From NCBI RefSeq assembly GCF_001556515.1, contig NZ_LSJA01000109.1:1-64000 (forward strand): DNA of 64,000 bases, given 5' to 3'. Positions 26,088-38,219 of this stretch are shown here, piece after piece; the stretch's first letter is position 1; each line of letters begins with the position of its first letter. Origin of the DNA: Caulobacter sp. CCH9-E1. GTDB taxonomy: Bacteria; Pseudomonadota; Alphaproteobacteria; Caulobacterales; Caulobacteraceae. The notes under the pieces were generated by a model that made no database searches, was not told where the DNA came from, and was given only the letters and a program-made list of their open reading frames with translations. The position numbers and the translations under genes were made by a program.

Positions 26088-27911
26088 TTGCTCAATCGCC
26101 GTCAGATGATGTTCGCCTCGGCCGCCGCGGGCTTCGCCGCGACCGGTGGTTTGCCGTCCCTGGCCCTGGCCCGCGAGGGCGAGGTCGCCAAGCTGAACGC
26201 CCTGTTCGACGAGGCCATGGCGCTGCAACTGCGCCAGTCGCCAGAAACCGCGACCGGTCTTGGCCTCGACACCGGCGACCTCGCTTGGACCAAGGGCCTG
26301 CTGTCCGACCGCTCGTTCGCCGCCATCGAGGCGGGCGCCGCCACCACCAGCAAGCAGCTTGCCGCCCTGCGCGCCATCGACCGCCGCGCCCTCAAGGGCA
26401 TGGACGCGGTGAACTATGACACCGTCGAGTTCGTGCTGTCCGTCCAGGACGAGGGCAACAGGAAGTTCACCTACGCCGGCGGCGGCTCCGGCGCGCCCTA
26501 CGTGCTGAGCCAGCTGACGGGCAGCTACCAGTACATGCCCGACTTCCTCGACACCCAGCACAGCATCGAGACCAAGGCCGACGCCGACGCTTATCTGTCG
26601 CGGATGGAAGGCTTCGCGCGGCTGATGGACCAGGAGACGGCGATCGCCAAGCGCGACATCGCCGACGGTGTGATCCCGCCGGACTTCATCATCGACAAGG
26701 CCCTGATCCAGATGCGGGCCTTCGCGACCACGCCGACCGCCGAGGCGCCGCTGGTCAAGTCGATCGCGCGCCGGACCAAGGACAAGAGCATCGCCGGCGA
26801 CTGGGCCGGCGAGGCCGCGAAGATCTACGAAAACTCGGTGCTGCCGGCCCTGAAGCGCCAGATCGCGCTGATGGAGAGCATTCGACCCAAGGCCACGCAC
26901 GACGCGGGCGTGTGGAGGCTGAAGAACGGCGCGGACTACTATGCGCTTTCGCTGAAGAACTACACGACCTCGACCCTGACGCCGGACGAGATCCACCAGC
27001 TGGGACTCGACATGGTCAAGTCGATCGAGGCCGAGGCCGACAAGCTGTTCAAGAAGATCGGCATGACCCAAGGCACGGTCGGCGACCGCATGCGCAAACT
27101 GGGCGAGGACTTCTATCCGAATACGGATGAGGCCAAGGAGCAGCTGATCAAGGACCTGAACGACAAGGCCAAGTGGATCGAAAAGCAGCTGCCGGCCTAT
27201 TTCGGCCAGCTGCCCAAGGCGCCGCTGGAGATCCGCCGCGTGCCCAAGGCCATCGAGGCCGGCGCGCCGGGCGGCTACTACAACTCGCCCTCGCTGGATG
27301 GGAAGCGCCCGGGGATCTACTGGATCAACCTGCGCGACACCAAGGAGCAGGCCAAGTACACCCTGACCACCCTGACGGTGCACGAGGGCGTCCCCGGTCA
27401 CCACCTGCAGCTGTCGCTGTCCAACGAAGCCAAGGGGCTGCCGATGATCCGCAAGATCGTCGGCTTCTCGGGCTACGCCGAGGGCTGGGCGCTCTATTCC
27501 GAGCAGTTGGCCGTCGAGATGGGCATCTACAAGAACGACCCGCGCGGCCAGATCGGCATGCTGCACGACGCCCTGTTCCGCGCCGTGCGCCTGGTCGTCG
27601 ACACCGGCATGCACCACAAGAAGTGGAGCCGCGAACAGGCCGTGAAGTACATGGCCGAGACGATGGGCGACGAGGAGAGCGGCTCGATCACCGAGATCGA
27701 ACGCTACGTCGTGTGGCCGGGCCAGGCCTGCAGCTACATGATCGGCAAGATCGTCTTCCTACGCGCCCGGGCCAAGGCTCAGAAGGCGCTGGGCAAGAAG
27801 TTCGACATCCGCGAGTTCCATGACGCGGCTTTGCTGTCTGGCATGACGCCGCTGACCGTGCTGGAGCAGGTTGTCGACAACTACATCGTCGCCAAGGGCG
27901 GCAAGGCCTAA
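26088..27911 (+). CDS. Exported DUF885 metallopeptidase-like protein
   Basis: A 607-residue protein with a Tat-like signal (NRRQMMFASAAAGFAATGG) and a DUF885 domain. The HEGVPGHH motif (from about residue 432) followed by GYAEGWALYSEQLA forms a gluzincin-like HExxxH zinc site with a downstream Glu. Peptidase activity is likely but unproven for the family. I chose TTG 26088 because GGGGAGG (26074-26080) sits seven bases upstream, whereas an ATG at 26067 lacks any Shine-Dalgarno and would place the twin arginines seven residues deeper. Confidence 0.85.
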   Translation: MLNRRQMMFASAAAGFAATGGLPSLALAREGEVAKLNALFDEAMALQLRQSPETATGLGLDTGDLAWTKGLLSDRSFAAIEAGAATTSKQLAALRAIDRRALKGMDAVNYDTVEFVLSVQDEGNRKFTYAGGGSGAPYVLSQLTGSYQYMPDFLDTQHSIETKADADAYLSRMEGFARLMDQETAIAKRDIADGVIPPDFIIDKALIQMRAFATTPTAEAPLVKSIARRTKDKSIAGDWAGEAAKIYENSVLPALKRQIALMESIRPKATHDAGVWRLKNGADYYALSLKNYTTSTLTPDEIHQLGLDMVKSIEAEADKLFKKIGMTQGTVGDRMRKLGEDFYPNTDEAKEQLIKDLNDKAKWIEKQLPAYFGQLPKAPLEIRRVPKAIEAGAPGGYYNSPSLDGKRPGIYWINLRDTKEQAKYTLTTLTVHEGVPGHHLQLSLSNEAKGLPMIRKIVGFSGYAEGWALYSEQLAVEMGIYKNDPRGQIGMLHDALFRAVRLVVDTGMHHKKWSREQAVKYMAETMGDEESGSITEIERYVVWPGQACSYMIGKIVFLRARAKAQKALGKKFDIREFHDAALLSGMTPLTVLEQVVDNYIVAKGGKA

Positions 27912-27923
27912 CGCCGCTTCCGC

Positions 27924-27950
27924 GCCCCTCCTCCGGTTCGGGGGAGGGGC
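27924..27950. repeat. CCCCTCC/GGGGAGGGG hairpin, half-copy of the composite repeat
   Basis: An 11-pair stem including one T-G wobble, around GGTTC. The arms resemble the right-hand hairpins at 1824-1846 and 47955-47977. It lies between the convergent DUF885 and EAL genes and may serve as a transcript end, although no T tract is present. Confidence 0.5.
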
Positions 27951-27956
27951 GATCTC

Positions 27957-29630
27957 CTATCCCCAGCTTTCGGAAGCGCCGGCGCGCCGCGCCATGGCGC
28001 GGACGGGAGCGGTGGTCCTCAGGGCGGGGGAGGGCTTTTCGGCGGCCTTGCCGTAGAGCCACCCCTGGGCGAAATCGACGCCGGCGTTGCGAACGATGTC
28101 CTCGACTTCCGGCGTCTCGACCATCTCGGCCACGGTGCGGATCTTCAGGTCTCGGCACATCTTCACCAAGTGACGAACCATGGCGCCGTCGCGGCTGTTG
28201 TCCGCTAATTCCCGGACATAGCGCCCGTCGATCTTCACGATATCCAGGTTCAACTGCTGCAGATAGGCGAACGAGGCTGAGCCCGCGCCGAAGTCGTCCA
28301 GGCAGACCATCGAGCCCATCGACCGCAGCGCCTGGATATTCTGGTTGGCGTAGGGCAGGTCGTCGATCGCCGACGTCTCGGTGATCTCGAAGATCAGGCG
28401 GCCCTTGACCTCGTCGAAGCGGGCCAGCAGGCGGTCGATATGGTCGACAAAGGTCTCGCTGACGATCGTGCGGCCCGAAATGTTCACCGCCAACCTAAGC
28501 TTGCCTTCGTAGTCGTTGGCCAGGCGCTTGATCACCTGTTCCACCACCACCTTGTCGAGCTCCTCGATCAGGTCGAACTCCTCGGCCATGCGGATCATGG
28601 CGAAGGGGCTGGCGCCGTCCTCGAACCGGACCAGGGCCTCGTGGTGATGCGCCTGGCCCGTGGCCATGGCGACGACCGGTTGAAAAGCCAGGTTGAAACG
28701 GCGCTGGGTGATGACCGCGCTGAGGGCGCCGGCCTGGGCCAGGGTGCGCTTCACCGAGCGGTTCATGGCGTCGGTGAGGCTGGCGGGCGGCCCCTCTTTC
28801 AGGCCGGCGCGCAGGAAGTCGTCCAGCGCGTAGCGGAGAGCTCGCAAGGCCCGGGACGGCGCCGCGGCGTTCTCCAGCGGCACGACGTGGGCCTTGGCCT
28901 CGGTGTTCGCGATCTGGCTCAGGCGCTTGAGCATCGTCTCGGACTGCTCGTCGCGCGATCGCACGAGCGCGAAGCGGTCCTGCGACAGCTGGGTGGCGGC
29001 CGAGCCGCCATGCGACTCCGCGCGCACCGCGCCGGCCACGCGCACGTCGAGCTCGGCGGCTTCGCTGGGCGAGAGGCCGTCGCGCATGGCGCCGAGGCCC
29101 GCGAATTCGACCATCGCCAACTCCAGCTCCATGCCGGTGGCGCGGGCGGCCTCGAAAAGGCCCTTGGCGATGTCGTCGAAGGTCTCGCGGGGCTGCAACT
29201 CGCCGGGTTTCAGCGCCGGCGCGGACGCCTGGGCGACGGTCACGGCGCAGGAGATGCGGCCTTCGTTCTCGGGCAGGGCGCGCAGGATGACGCCGACGTG
29301 GCGCGTCTGATCGTCCACGAGGCGCAGGACGATAGGGCCGCGCCGCTGGCCATCGCTCGCGGACGCCAGCACGGCGTCCATCAACGGCCGATCGTCGGGA
29401 TGGAACAGGCTGCTCCACGTCGCGCCCGTCAAGGCGGCCTCGCTTCGGCCCATGATCCGCTGAGCCGCCCCCAAGGCTAGGCGCACCTGGCCGTCCCGCA
29501 GCTCAACCAGGAGGTCGGCGCTGGCGAAGGCGAGGCCCAACAAGCGGCGGGGATCGATCGACAAAGCGGCCTTCTCCAGAACTGAAGGAAAGCTGCCACG
29601 AACGAACTTAAGGAGCGGTTGAAAACCCAA
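27957..29630 (-). CDS. EAL-domain cyclic-di-GMP phosphodiesterase with N-terminal PAS-like domain
   Basis: A 557-residue protein with a PAS-like N-terminus (about 30-120), a middle resembling a degenerate GGDEF module, and a complete EAL domain from residue 331. The catalytic residues are present: Glu in EALVR, Asn in AVNISG, Glu in EITET, LDDFGAG, Lys in VKIDG, Glu in AEMVE, and AQGW. It should therefore hydrolyse c-di-GMP to pGpG. There is no membrane segment. The TTG at 29630 is the best start, with only weak Shine-Dalgarno support. Divergent from recA, with the SOS box between them. Confidence 0.85.
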   Translation of the reverse strand: MGFQPLLKFVRGSFPSVLEKAALSIDPRRLLGLAFASADLLVELRDGQVRLALGAAQRIMGRSEAALTGATWSSLFHPDDRPLMDAVLASASDGQRRGPIVLRLVDDQTRHVGVILRALPENEGRISCAVTVAQASAPALKPGELQPRETFDDIAKGLFEAARATGMELELAMVEFAGLGAMRDGLSPSEAAELDVRVAGAVRAESHGGSAATQLSQDRFALVRSRDEQSETMLKRLSQIANTEAKAHVVPLENAAAPSRALRALRYALDDFLRAGLKEGPPASLTDAMNRSVKRTLAQAGALSAVITQRRFNLAFQPVVAMATGQAHHHEALVRFEDGASPFAMIRMAEEFDLIEELDKVVVEQVIKRLANDYEGKLRLAVNISGRTIVSETFVDHIDRLLARFDEVKGRLIFEITETSAIDDLPYANQNIQALRSMGSMVCLDDFGAGSASFAYLQQLNLDIVKIDGRYVRELADNSRDGAMVRHLVKMCRDLKIRTVAEMVETPEVEDIVRNAGVDFAQGWLYGKAAEKPSPALRTTAPVRAMARRAGASESWG

Positions 29631-29680
29631 GGTTTAGCCGCTCAGCCCACCCCATTTTTTGCCTCCCGGGCCCTCTACGT

Positions 29681-29698
29681 CAGAAACGGACGTTTCTG
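29681..29698. promoter_or_regulatory. Palindrome in the EAL-recA divergent promoter region
   Basis: CAGAAACG-GA-CGTTTCTG has perfect 8-bp arms. It lies just left of the SOS box and 51 bases from the EAL start. It could be an operator for either gene; the binding protein is unknown. Confidence 0.4.
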
Positions 29699-29705
29699 CG
29701 CACGA

Positions 29706-29720
29706 GAACATCTTGCGAAC
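29706..29720. promoter_or_regulatory. LexA SOS box upstream of recA
   Basis: GAAC-ATCTTGC-GAAC is an exact direct-repeat match to the alphaproteobacterial LexA site (GTTC-N7-GTTC on the other strand). It lies 108 bases before the recA start and 76 bases from the divergent EAL gene. Confidence 0.9.
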
Positions 29721-29827
29721 TTGGAACAAAGGCGGTACACATTAAGGGTGTTCCACAGGTCGTTGCGACAGGGCGCTGGAAGCGCCGGGCGACCCACCGG
29801 AATCATGGGATAGAGGGCGGACCAACA

Positions 29828-30898
29828 ATGACCAGTCAGGCGGCTTTGAAACTCGTGGCCAAGGAAGAAGGCGATAAGCAACGCGCGCTAGAGGCGGCTC
29901 TCGCCCAGATCGACCGCGCGTTCGGCAAGGGCTCGGTGATGAAGCTGGGCGAAAAGGGCAAGGTCGAAATGGAGTCGGTCTCGACCGGCTCGCTGGGCCT
30001 CGACATCGCGCTCGGCATCGGCGGCCTGCCCAAGGGGCGGATCATCGAAGTCTACGGGCCGGAAAGCTCGGGTAAGACCACCCTGGCGCTGCACGTCGTG
30101 GCCGAGGTGCAGAAGGCTGGCGGCACCGCCGCCTTCGTGGACGCCGAGCACGCTTTGGATCCCTCCTACGCGTTCAAGCTGGGCGTCAATCTCGACAACC
30201 TGCTGGTCTCCCAGCCCGACAACGGCGAGCAGGCGCTGGAGATCACCGACACCCTGGTTCGCTCGGGCGCTGTGGACATCGTCGTCGTCGACTCGGTGGC
30301 GGCCCTGACGCCGAAGGCCGAAATCGAAGGCGAGATGGGCGACAGCCTGCCGGGCTTGCAGGCCCGTCTGATGAGCCAGGCGCTGCGTAAGCTGACCGCC
30401 TCGATCAACAAGGCCAACACCATCGTCATCTTCATCAACCAGATCCGTCACAAGATCGGGGTGATGTATGGCAGCCCGGAAACCACCACCGGCGGCAACG
30501 CGCTGAAGTTCTACGCCTCGGTGCGTCTCGACATCCGCCGCACCGGCTCGGTGAAGGTCCGCGACGAAATCATCGGCAACAACGTCCGCGTGAAGGTCGT
30601 GAAGAACAAGGTGGCTCCGCCGTTCCGCGAGGTCGAGTTCGACATCATGTACGGCGAGGGCATCTCCAAGCTCGGCGAGGTCATCGACCTGGGCGTCAAG
30701 GCCGGCATCATCGAGAAGGCCGGCTCCTGGTTCTCGTACGGCAGCCAGCGCATCGGGCAGGGCCGAGACAACGTCCGCGAGTTCCTGAAGAACAATCCGG
30801 ATATCGCCAACAGCATCGAAGCGGCCGTCCGCAAGTCGTCGCAGAAGATCGAGGAAGAACTTCTGGTCGGCGGCCCGGAGGAGGGCGACGAGGAGTAG
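29828..30898 (+). CDS. recA: Recombinase RecA
   Basis: DNA-dependent ATPase for homologous strand exchange and LexA co-protease activation. The 356 residues include Walker A GPESSGKT (77-84), [11 protein letters not shown] as Walker B, the L2 region [21 protein letters not shown], and an acidic C-terminus. The ATG follows AGAGGGCGGA. An SOS box lies upstream and a strong terminator follows, so it is a monocistronic SOS-induced gene. Confidence 0.98.
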   Translation: MTSQAALKLVAKEEGDKQRALEAALAQIDRAFGKGSVMKLGEKGKVEMESVSTGSLGLDIALGIGGLPKGRIIEVYGPESSGKTTLALHVVAEVQKAGGTAAFVDAEHALDPSYAFKLGVNLDNLLVSQPDNGEQALEITDTLVRSGAVDIVVVDSVAALTPKAEIEGEMGDSLPGLQARLMSQALRKLTASINKANTIVIFINQIRHKIGVMYGSPETTTGGNALKFYASVRLDIRRTGSVKVRDEIIGNNVRVKVVKNKVAPPFREVEFDIMYGEGISKLGEVIDLGVKAGIIEKAGSWFSYGSQRIGQGRDNVREFLKNNPDIANSIEAAVRKSSQKIEEELLVGGPEEGDEE

Positions 30899-30993
30899 TC
30901 CTCGCCCTCAAGGGTTTCGCGGCCCTCGCATCAGCCACGGGCGGTCCCCGCCTTCAACACGCCCGCGGCGCCACCGCCGCGACGGCCGCGATC

Positions 30994-31028
30994 AGGCCGC
31001 CTGGACCCCATGCCAGGCGGCCTATTTC
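30994..31028 (+). terminator. Intrinsic terminator after recA
   Basis: A perfect 11-bp stem (AGGCCGCCTGG at 30994-31004 with 31013-31023), an 8-base loop, then ATTTC. Confidence 0.8.
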
Positions 31029-31070
31029 TTGCGCCCTTGTTGGGCATCAGGGCCCTCTCAAAGAGAGTGT

Positions 31071-32018
31071 TCACGACTGATCGAAGCAGGTTGCCCGCGC
31101 CTGCGCTATGGTTCCGCCCACATAACAAGGCGGGCCCAGCATCCGGTCGAGCGCGGGACGCAGGATCGTGAGATGGCTTGCGCCAAACACGACGAGAACG
31201 TTTTCGCCCTTGGTCAGGTGATCGGCGATCGTCTTCAATAGAAAGGCGTCCCGCGCCCGTCCGACCGTCGCCGCTATCCTGTTGGTGTTGAAGTCGCCAT
31301 CAACCAACGGCCCAACTTCCTCCAGCCGGAATGTGACGCCAAAGGGCCGGCCGTTCGTCTGTTCGTACCAGCGCGCCCACGCGGCGTAATCTGGAAGCGT
31401 GGTTTCCGTCAGGCCTAGTCGGCTCCTATTGCGGACCAGCTCGCCTTCGATCAGGGCCGCGGCTCGGACATCTCCACCATCGACTACACGTTTCTCCCTG
31501 ATCCACTGAGGGACCGATCGAAGCGTGTAAAATCCCAGCAGATCGACATCCGAGACGCCATCGGCGCGAACGCGATCGCGAATAACCGCGTCGTCTGGCT
31601 CGCCGCCCCAGATATGAGCGCCCTGTTGAATGGCGCCGCGCAAAGCAGGAACGCTCTCGCCGCCCATGACAAAACCATCTGTTTCGGTCTGAGACGCAAG
31701 CCATTGCAGAGTGCGGGGAGCGTCTGGTCCTCGCGCGTAGGGAAAGCCCTCCGCGATCAGCGTGTCGAAATGCGCGCGGCCGTAGACGTCGATAATCAGC
31801 TTGAACGTGGGACTATCCGAACGTGTCGAATGGTTCGCTCCCACGAAAACCAAGCTACGTCCTCGCCAACGATAGATCGCAGCGAACGCCTCTTCCGGTT
31901 GCTGGTCGCGCAGGTCACGAGTCCATGGTGCGAGCTGAGCGACGTCTGGATGCGGGCCGCTCGAGCAACCCGCCAAAAACGCCCCGGACAGAGACAAGAT
32001 CAGTCCCGCTTTCCGCAC
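31071..32018 (-). CDS. Lipoprotein of the TIKI/TraB/EreA-like superfamily, possible metallopeptidase
   Basis: A 315-residue protein with a lipoprotein signal (LAGC, Cys18). The hallmark superfamily residues can be picked out: a first GxxH (Gly60-Ala-Asn-His63), a Glu in LIAEGF (Glu90), an Arg in ARDAFLLKTI (near 256) and a second GxxH (Gly279-Ala-Ser-His282). TIKI proteins with this pattern are metalloproteases. Other relatives bind haem or hydrolyse esters, so the activity is uncertain. The GTG start has GAGGGAAAAC upstream. Codon use is somewhat less GC-rich than its neighbours, hinting at later acquisition between recA and alaS. Confidence 0.65.
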   Translation of the reverse strand: MRKAGLILSLSGAFLAGCSSGPHPDVAQLAPWTRDLRDQQPEEAFAAIYRWRGRSLVFVGANHSTRSDSPTFKLIIDVYGRAHFDTLIAEGFPYARGPDAPRTLQWLASQTETDGFVMGGESVPALRGAIQQGAHIWGGEPDDAVIRDRVRADGVSDVDLLGFYTLRSVPQWIREKRVVDGGDVRAAALIEGELVRNRSRLGLTETTLPDYAAWARWYEQTNGRPFGVTFRLEEVGPLVDGDFNTNRIAATVGRARDAFLLKTIADHLTKGENVLVVFGASHLTILRPALDRMLGPPCYVGGTIAQARATCFDQS

Positions 32019-32211
32019 GTTTTCCCTCGAGACTTGTATGATCTAACCAACGGCGAGCTGACACTTGTCGGTCTCGGCGACATGCGCAACAGGCTCTTTT
32101 CCATGCTCCAACGCGCCCCCATCTCCGAGTCGGTTTCCCCTTCGCTAAAAACCGCGCTATGCAGCGCGCGACTCCCGGCCGCTCGCCGGACGCTTATGAC
32201 TTGAGACGCTC

Positions 32212-34854
<2,643 letters not shown>

Positions 34855-34876
34855 TCGCCGGGATCGACGAGAAGGC

Positions 34877-34907
34877 AAAAGGGGGCGCTTCAAAGGCGTC
34901 CCCTTTT
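34877..34907 (+). terminator. Intrinsic terminator after alaS
   Basis: A 12-bp stem (AAAAGGGGGCGC at 34877-34888 with 34896-34907, one G-T wobble) ending in a T tract. Its A/T-flanked form can also act on the convergent minus-strand gene. Confidence 0.85.
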
Positions 34908-34924
34908 CTGTATGACGGGCGGAT

Positions 34925-35302
34925 TCAGGCTTTCAGGAACGCGGACAGCTTGTTGCCGTCGGGATCGCGGACATAGGCCAGATAGTAGCCTTCGCCGTAG
35001 TTTGGACGAGGACCGGGCGGGCCGGCGCAGGACCCCCCGTGCGTCAGAGCGGCCGCGTGGAAGGCGTCGACCTGGGCTTGGGTGCTGGCGGTGAGGCCAA
35101 CCATGATCCCGTTACCCGCCCGGGCGGGCAGACCGTTCTCGGGGCTGCAGATCAGGATCGTGGCGTGGTCGGGATCCGGGCCGTAGCCGATCCAATCCTC
35201 TTGTCGCCACAGGCGGCTGTGCCCGAGCGCGCCGAGCACCGCATCGTAGAAGGCTTGAGCGCGGTCGCTGTCGCTCGCGCCGATCGTGATGTAGTTGATC
35301 AT
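34925..35302 (-). CDS. VOC-superfamily (glyoxalase/bleomycin-resistance-like) protein
   Basis: A 125-residue single VOC domain: MINYITIGASDSDRAQAFYD at the N-terminus, then LGHSRLWRQEDW, and the C-terminal YYLAYVRDPDGNKLSAFLKA. The usual metal positions (an N-terminal His is replaced by Ile-Thr; Glu positions are unclear) are not fully recognisable, so catalytic activity is uncertain. AGGAGG precedes the ATG. Divergent from the patatin gene. Confidence 0.85.
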   Translation of the reverse strand: MINYITIGASDSDRAQAFYDAVLGALGHSRLWRQEDWIGYGPDPDHATILICSPENGLPARAGNGIMVGLTASTQAQVDAFHAAALTHGGSCAGPPGPRPNYGEGYYLAYVRDPDGNKLSAFLKA

Positions 35303-35496
35303 GTGACATCCTCCTGATCGGAGGCTAGGTCGATCCGCTGACCAATCGCGTCAGCAGTCGCCCTTCCCTTGGCGCGTTGGTCGTGACCCGGCAGCATTCC
35401 CCGGCGTTAACATCCCCAAGGCGTCTTTCTGAAGAAAACAACCCTTGCGGGATTATCTTCTCCGGCGCCCAATGCTTGGCGGCCGGAGGATGGATC

Positions 35497-37263
35497 ATGA
35501 CCCAGCAAGTCGACGCGGCGCCGTCCGCGCTGAAGGAGTGCGACCTCGTCATGAAGGGCGGGGTGACGTCGGGAGTCGTTTATCCTTACGCCGTGCTGGC
35601 GCTGGCGGAGAGCTATCGCTTCCGGTCCATCGGCGGCGCTTCAGCAGGCGCCATTGCAGCGGCTTTCGCGGCGGCCGCCGAGTTCGCGCGCCAGCGCGGC
35701 GACACCGAAGGCTTCGCGCGCTTCAAGAGCCGTTGCGACGAGATCCCCGAGCGTCTCGGCGGCCTGTTTCAGGCCAATGGCGTGTTCAAACCCCTGTTCG
35801 CCGCGGCCTTGGCCCTCGTCGGAGACGCCAGGCCGGCCGCAAAGGCGCTGGGGGTGGCGGGGGCGCTTTGGCGACCGCTGGCGCAGGGCGCAGCCGCGGG
35901 CGCGCTGCTCTATGCGCTTCTCGCCTTGGTCCCGCTTCTGTCGCAGCCTGGTTGGGCGACGGTGGCTCTCGCCTTGGTCGGTCTGTGCGCCAGCGCCGTC
36001 GTCGGCGCCGTCCTCAGCTTGGTCCTATGGCTGGTCCGCCGTGTCGCGCGCGACTTGCCCAAGGCCGACTTTGGCCTGTGCAGCGGCCTCGCCGATCCAG
36101 GCCAGACAGCCCCGGTCCTGACGGAATGGCTGCATCAGTCGCTGCAGTTCATCGCCTTCGGTCCCGGCGAGCACCCGCCCTTGACGTTCGGTGACCTGCG
36201 CAAGGTCGGCTTGAAGGCGGCGCAGCTCAAGGCTGGCGAGGTGGCGATCGATCTGAAGATGATGACCACCAACCTGTCGATCGGCCGTCCGCACGTGCTG
36301 CCGAATTTCGATCTGGACCTATTCTACCAGCCTGACGAATGGAGCCGGCTGTTCCCGGCCGCGATCGTCGAGCAAATGGCTGGCGTCACAATCGGGGCGG
36401 AGCCTGGAGGCGGTCGCCGCCGCCTTCCTGGGGCCGACGACCTCCCGGTGCTCGTCGGGGTGCGCATGAGCCTCAGTTTCCCGATCCTGTTCCGCGCCGT
36501 GCCCCTGCACATGCTCGACAGGAGCCTGGTGGCCGAGGGCGTCGAGGGCGCGTCGACCTCCTGGCGGCGGCTGCTGTTCTCCGATGGCGGGATCACCTCG
36601 AACTTTCCGATCCACTTCTTCGACAGCCTGCTGCCGCTGAGGCCCACCTTCGCGCTCAGCTTGGATAAACGGCCTGCTGACGCCGGAGAGGCGCCGAGGG
36701 TGCGGATGCCCGCCAACACCAGCCAAGGCGCGTTCTCGCCGATCAAGGACATCGCCTCGCTCGGCGCCTTCGCCGGCTCCATTCTGGGGGCGGCCAAGGA
36801 CTGGCAGGACGAGCTGCAGAGCACCATGCCTGGCCAGCGTTCGCGCGTCGTCCGCGTCCAGCTGGACGCCAACGAGGGCGGGCTGAACCTGAACATGCCG
36901 ATCGAACGTTCGCGGCGATTGATGGGATACGGACGCGAGGCGGGCGAACTGATGAAGTCGTTCGACTTCGATCGGCATCGCTATGCGCGCACCCTTGTGG
37001 CCTATCCGGCCCTGGAGCGGCTGATGCGCGAATTCGACGCCGAATGGCGGGTCCTCGGGCCTTGGTTCTCGAGCTACAAGAACAAAGCGGGCGACTACAA
37101 GGACGTGAGGGCGCCGGCCCTGGCCAAGATCAGAAGCCGCCTGGACGCCTTAGCGGCCTTCACCGCGACGTTCTCCCCGGGCCTGACGCGATCGACGCGC
37201 TTCCCGCGAAAGCCGGGACGCTTGCGGATCCGGCCAATCTTGGACCGGGCGGAGGAGACTTGA
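35497..37263 (+). CDS. Patatin-like phospholipase with embedded transmembrane segment
   Basis: A 588-residue lipid acyl hydrolase. The oxyanion-hole region is LVMKGGVTSGVVYP, the nucleophile is Ser49 in GGASAG, and the dyad Asp363 lies in FSDGGITSNFP. Between nucleophile and Asp lies an insertion with two probable transmembrane helices (about 129-149 and 153-180), so the enzyme should be membrane-bound. ATG 35497 has GGAGG upstream and is preferred to a longer frame starting at 35377. The gene ends four bases from the convergent transporter gene. Confidence 0.85.
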   Translation: MTQQVDAAPSALKECDLVMKGGVTSGVVYPYAVLALAESYRFRSIGGASAGAIAAAFAAAAEFARQRGDTEGFARFKSRCDEIPERLGGLFQANGVFKPLFAAALALVGDARPAAKALGVAGALWRPLAQGAAAGALLYALLALVPLLSQPGWATVALALVGLCASAVVGAVLSLVLWLVRRVARDLPKADFGLCSGLADPGQTAPVLTEWLHQSLQFIAFGPGEHPPLTFGDLRKVGLKAAQLKAGEVAIDLKMMTTNLSIGRPHVLPNFDLDLFYQPDEWSRLFPAAIVEQMAGVTIGAEPGGGRRRLPGADDLPVLVGVRMSLSFPILFRAVPLHMLDRSLVAEGVEGASTSWRRLLFSDGGITSNFPIHFFDSLLPLRPTFALSLDKRPADAGEAPRVRMPANTSQGAFSPIKDIASLGAFAGSILGAAKDWQDELQSTMPGQRSRVVRVQLDANEGGLNLNMPIERSRRLMGYGREAGELMKSFDFDRHRYARTLVAYPALERLMREFDAEWRVLGPWFSSYKNKAGDYKDVRAPALAKIRSRLDALAAFTATFSPGLTRSTRFPRKPGRLRIRPILDRAEET

Positions 37264-37267
37264 CCGC

Positions 37268-38209
37268 TCAGCTGCGCGGGGCGACCAGCAAGGCGGCCAG
37301 GGCCAAGGTGATCGCCGAAAGCGCCGTCGTGACGGCCACGGTCCGCGCCGCGCCTCTTGGCCAGACGCCATAGGTTCGGGTCTGTATGAAGACGTTCACC
37401 GCGGTCGGCGCGGCGGCCAGAAGCGTCGCTCCAGCTCGAAACGCCTCAGGCGCGGGGGTCAGGCCGACAGCGAGCCAGACCAGCAGCGGAAAGATCGCAA
37501 GCTTGGCCAAGGCGCTCGTCAGGATCGGGCGCAAGTCAGGGGTGGGCTCGCCATCGACGTCGTGAAGGCCCAAGGCGGCGCCGAGAGCCACGAGGCCCAC
37601 GGGACTGCCTGAAAGGGCGGCCATGCCGATCGCGCGATCCAGCGGGGCGGGCAGACCTAGGTCTGACAGAGCCAGCGCCACGCCGAGTACGGCGGCGGCC
37701 ACGATGGGATTACGGAACGCCTGAGCGATTGACCGCCACACCGACCGTCCCGCCGCCCAACTGAGGAGGCCGACCCCGGCGGCGGACAGGATCACGAAGT
37801 CGATCGCGACCACGCCCGCCACGACGCGCGCGGTCTCCGCGCCCATGACGGCGGCGGTGATGGGCAGGGCCAGGAAGGCGCTGTTGCCGACGCCGCTGGC
37901 GATCCCCGCGCCGGACTGTTCGGCCTTGGTCCAGCCCAACACTCGGCCCAGGATGACGACCGCGGTCATGACGGCGAGGCCTGCCGTCGCGTAGGCCGCC
38001 AGGCCCGCCGTCAGCTCGGGCCCTGGACGGCCCATACGCGATAGCGAGTGGATCAGCAGGGCCGGGAAGCCGATCCAGTAGACATAGCTCGACAGCCCGC
38101 GCGCCTGTGCGCCGTCCAGGAGGCGCAGGCGGGTCAGGACCAGTCCGGCTCCGACCAACAGGAAGAACGGCCAGACCCGGGCGAGAACGTCGGCGACGAT
38201 AGCGATCAA
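37268..38209 (-). CDS. AEC-family (auxin efflux carrier-like) transporter
   Basis: A 313-residue inner-membrane protein with about ten hydrophobic helices in two halves. The N-terminal half includes YVYWIGFPALLIHSLS and GVGNSAFLALPITAAV, characteristic of the AEC/membrane-transport family. Members export small acids or amino acids; the substrate is unknown. The TTG start has GAGGTT upstream. It follows the DUF2939 gene by ten bases and is probably cotranscribed with it. Confidence 0.85.
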   Translation of the reverse strand: MIAIVADVLARVWPFFLLVGAGLVLTRLRLLDGAQARGLSSYVYWIGFPALLIHSLSRMGRPGPELTAGLAAYATAGLAVMTAVVILGRVLGWTKAEQSGAGIASGVGNSAFLALPITAAVMGAETARVVAGVVAIDFVILSAAGVGLLSWAAGRSVWRSIAQAFRNPIVAAAVLGVALALSDLGLPAPLDRAIGMAALSGSPVGLVALGAALGLHDVDGEPTPDLRPILTSALAKLAIFPLLVWLAVGLTPAPEAFRAGATLLAAAPTAVNVFIQTRTYGVWPRGAARTVAVTTALSAITLALAALLVAPRS

Positions 38210-38219
38210 GATCGGAACC

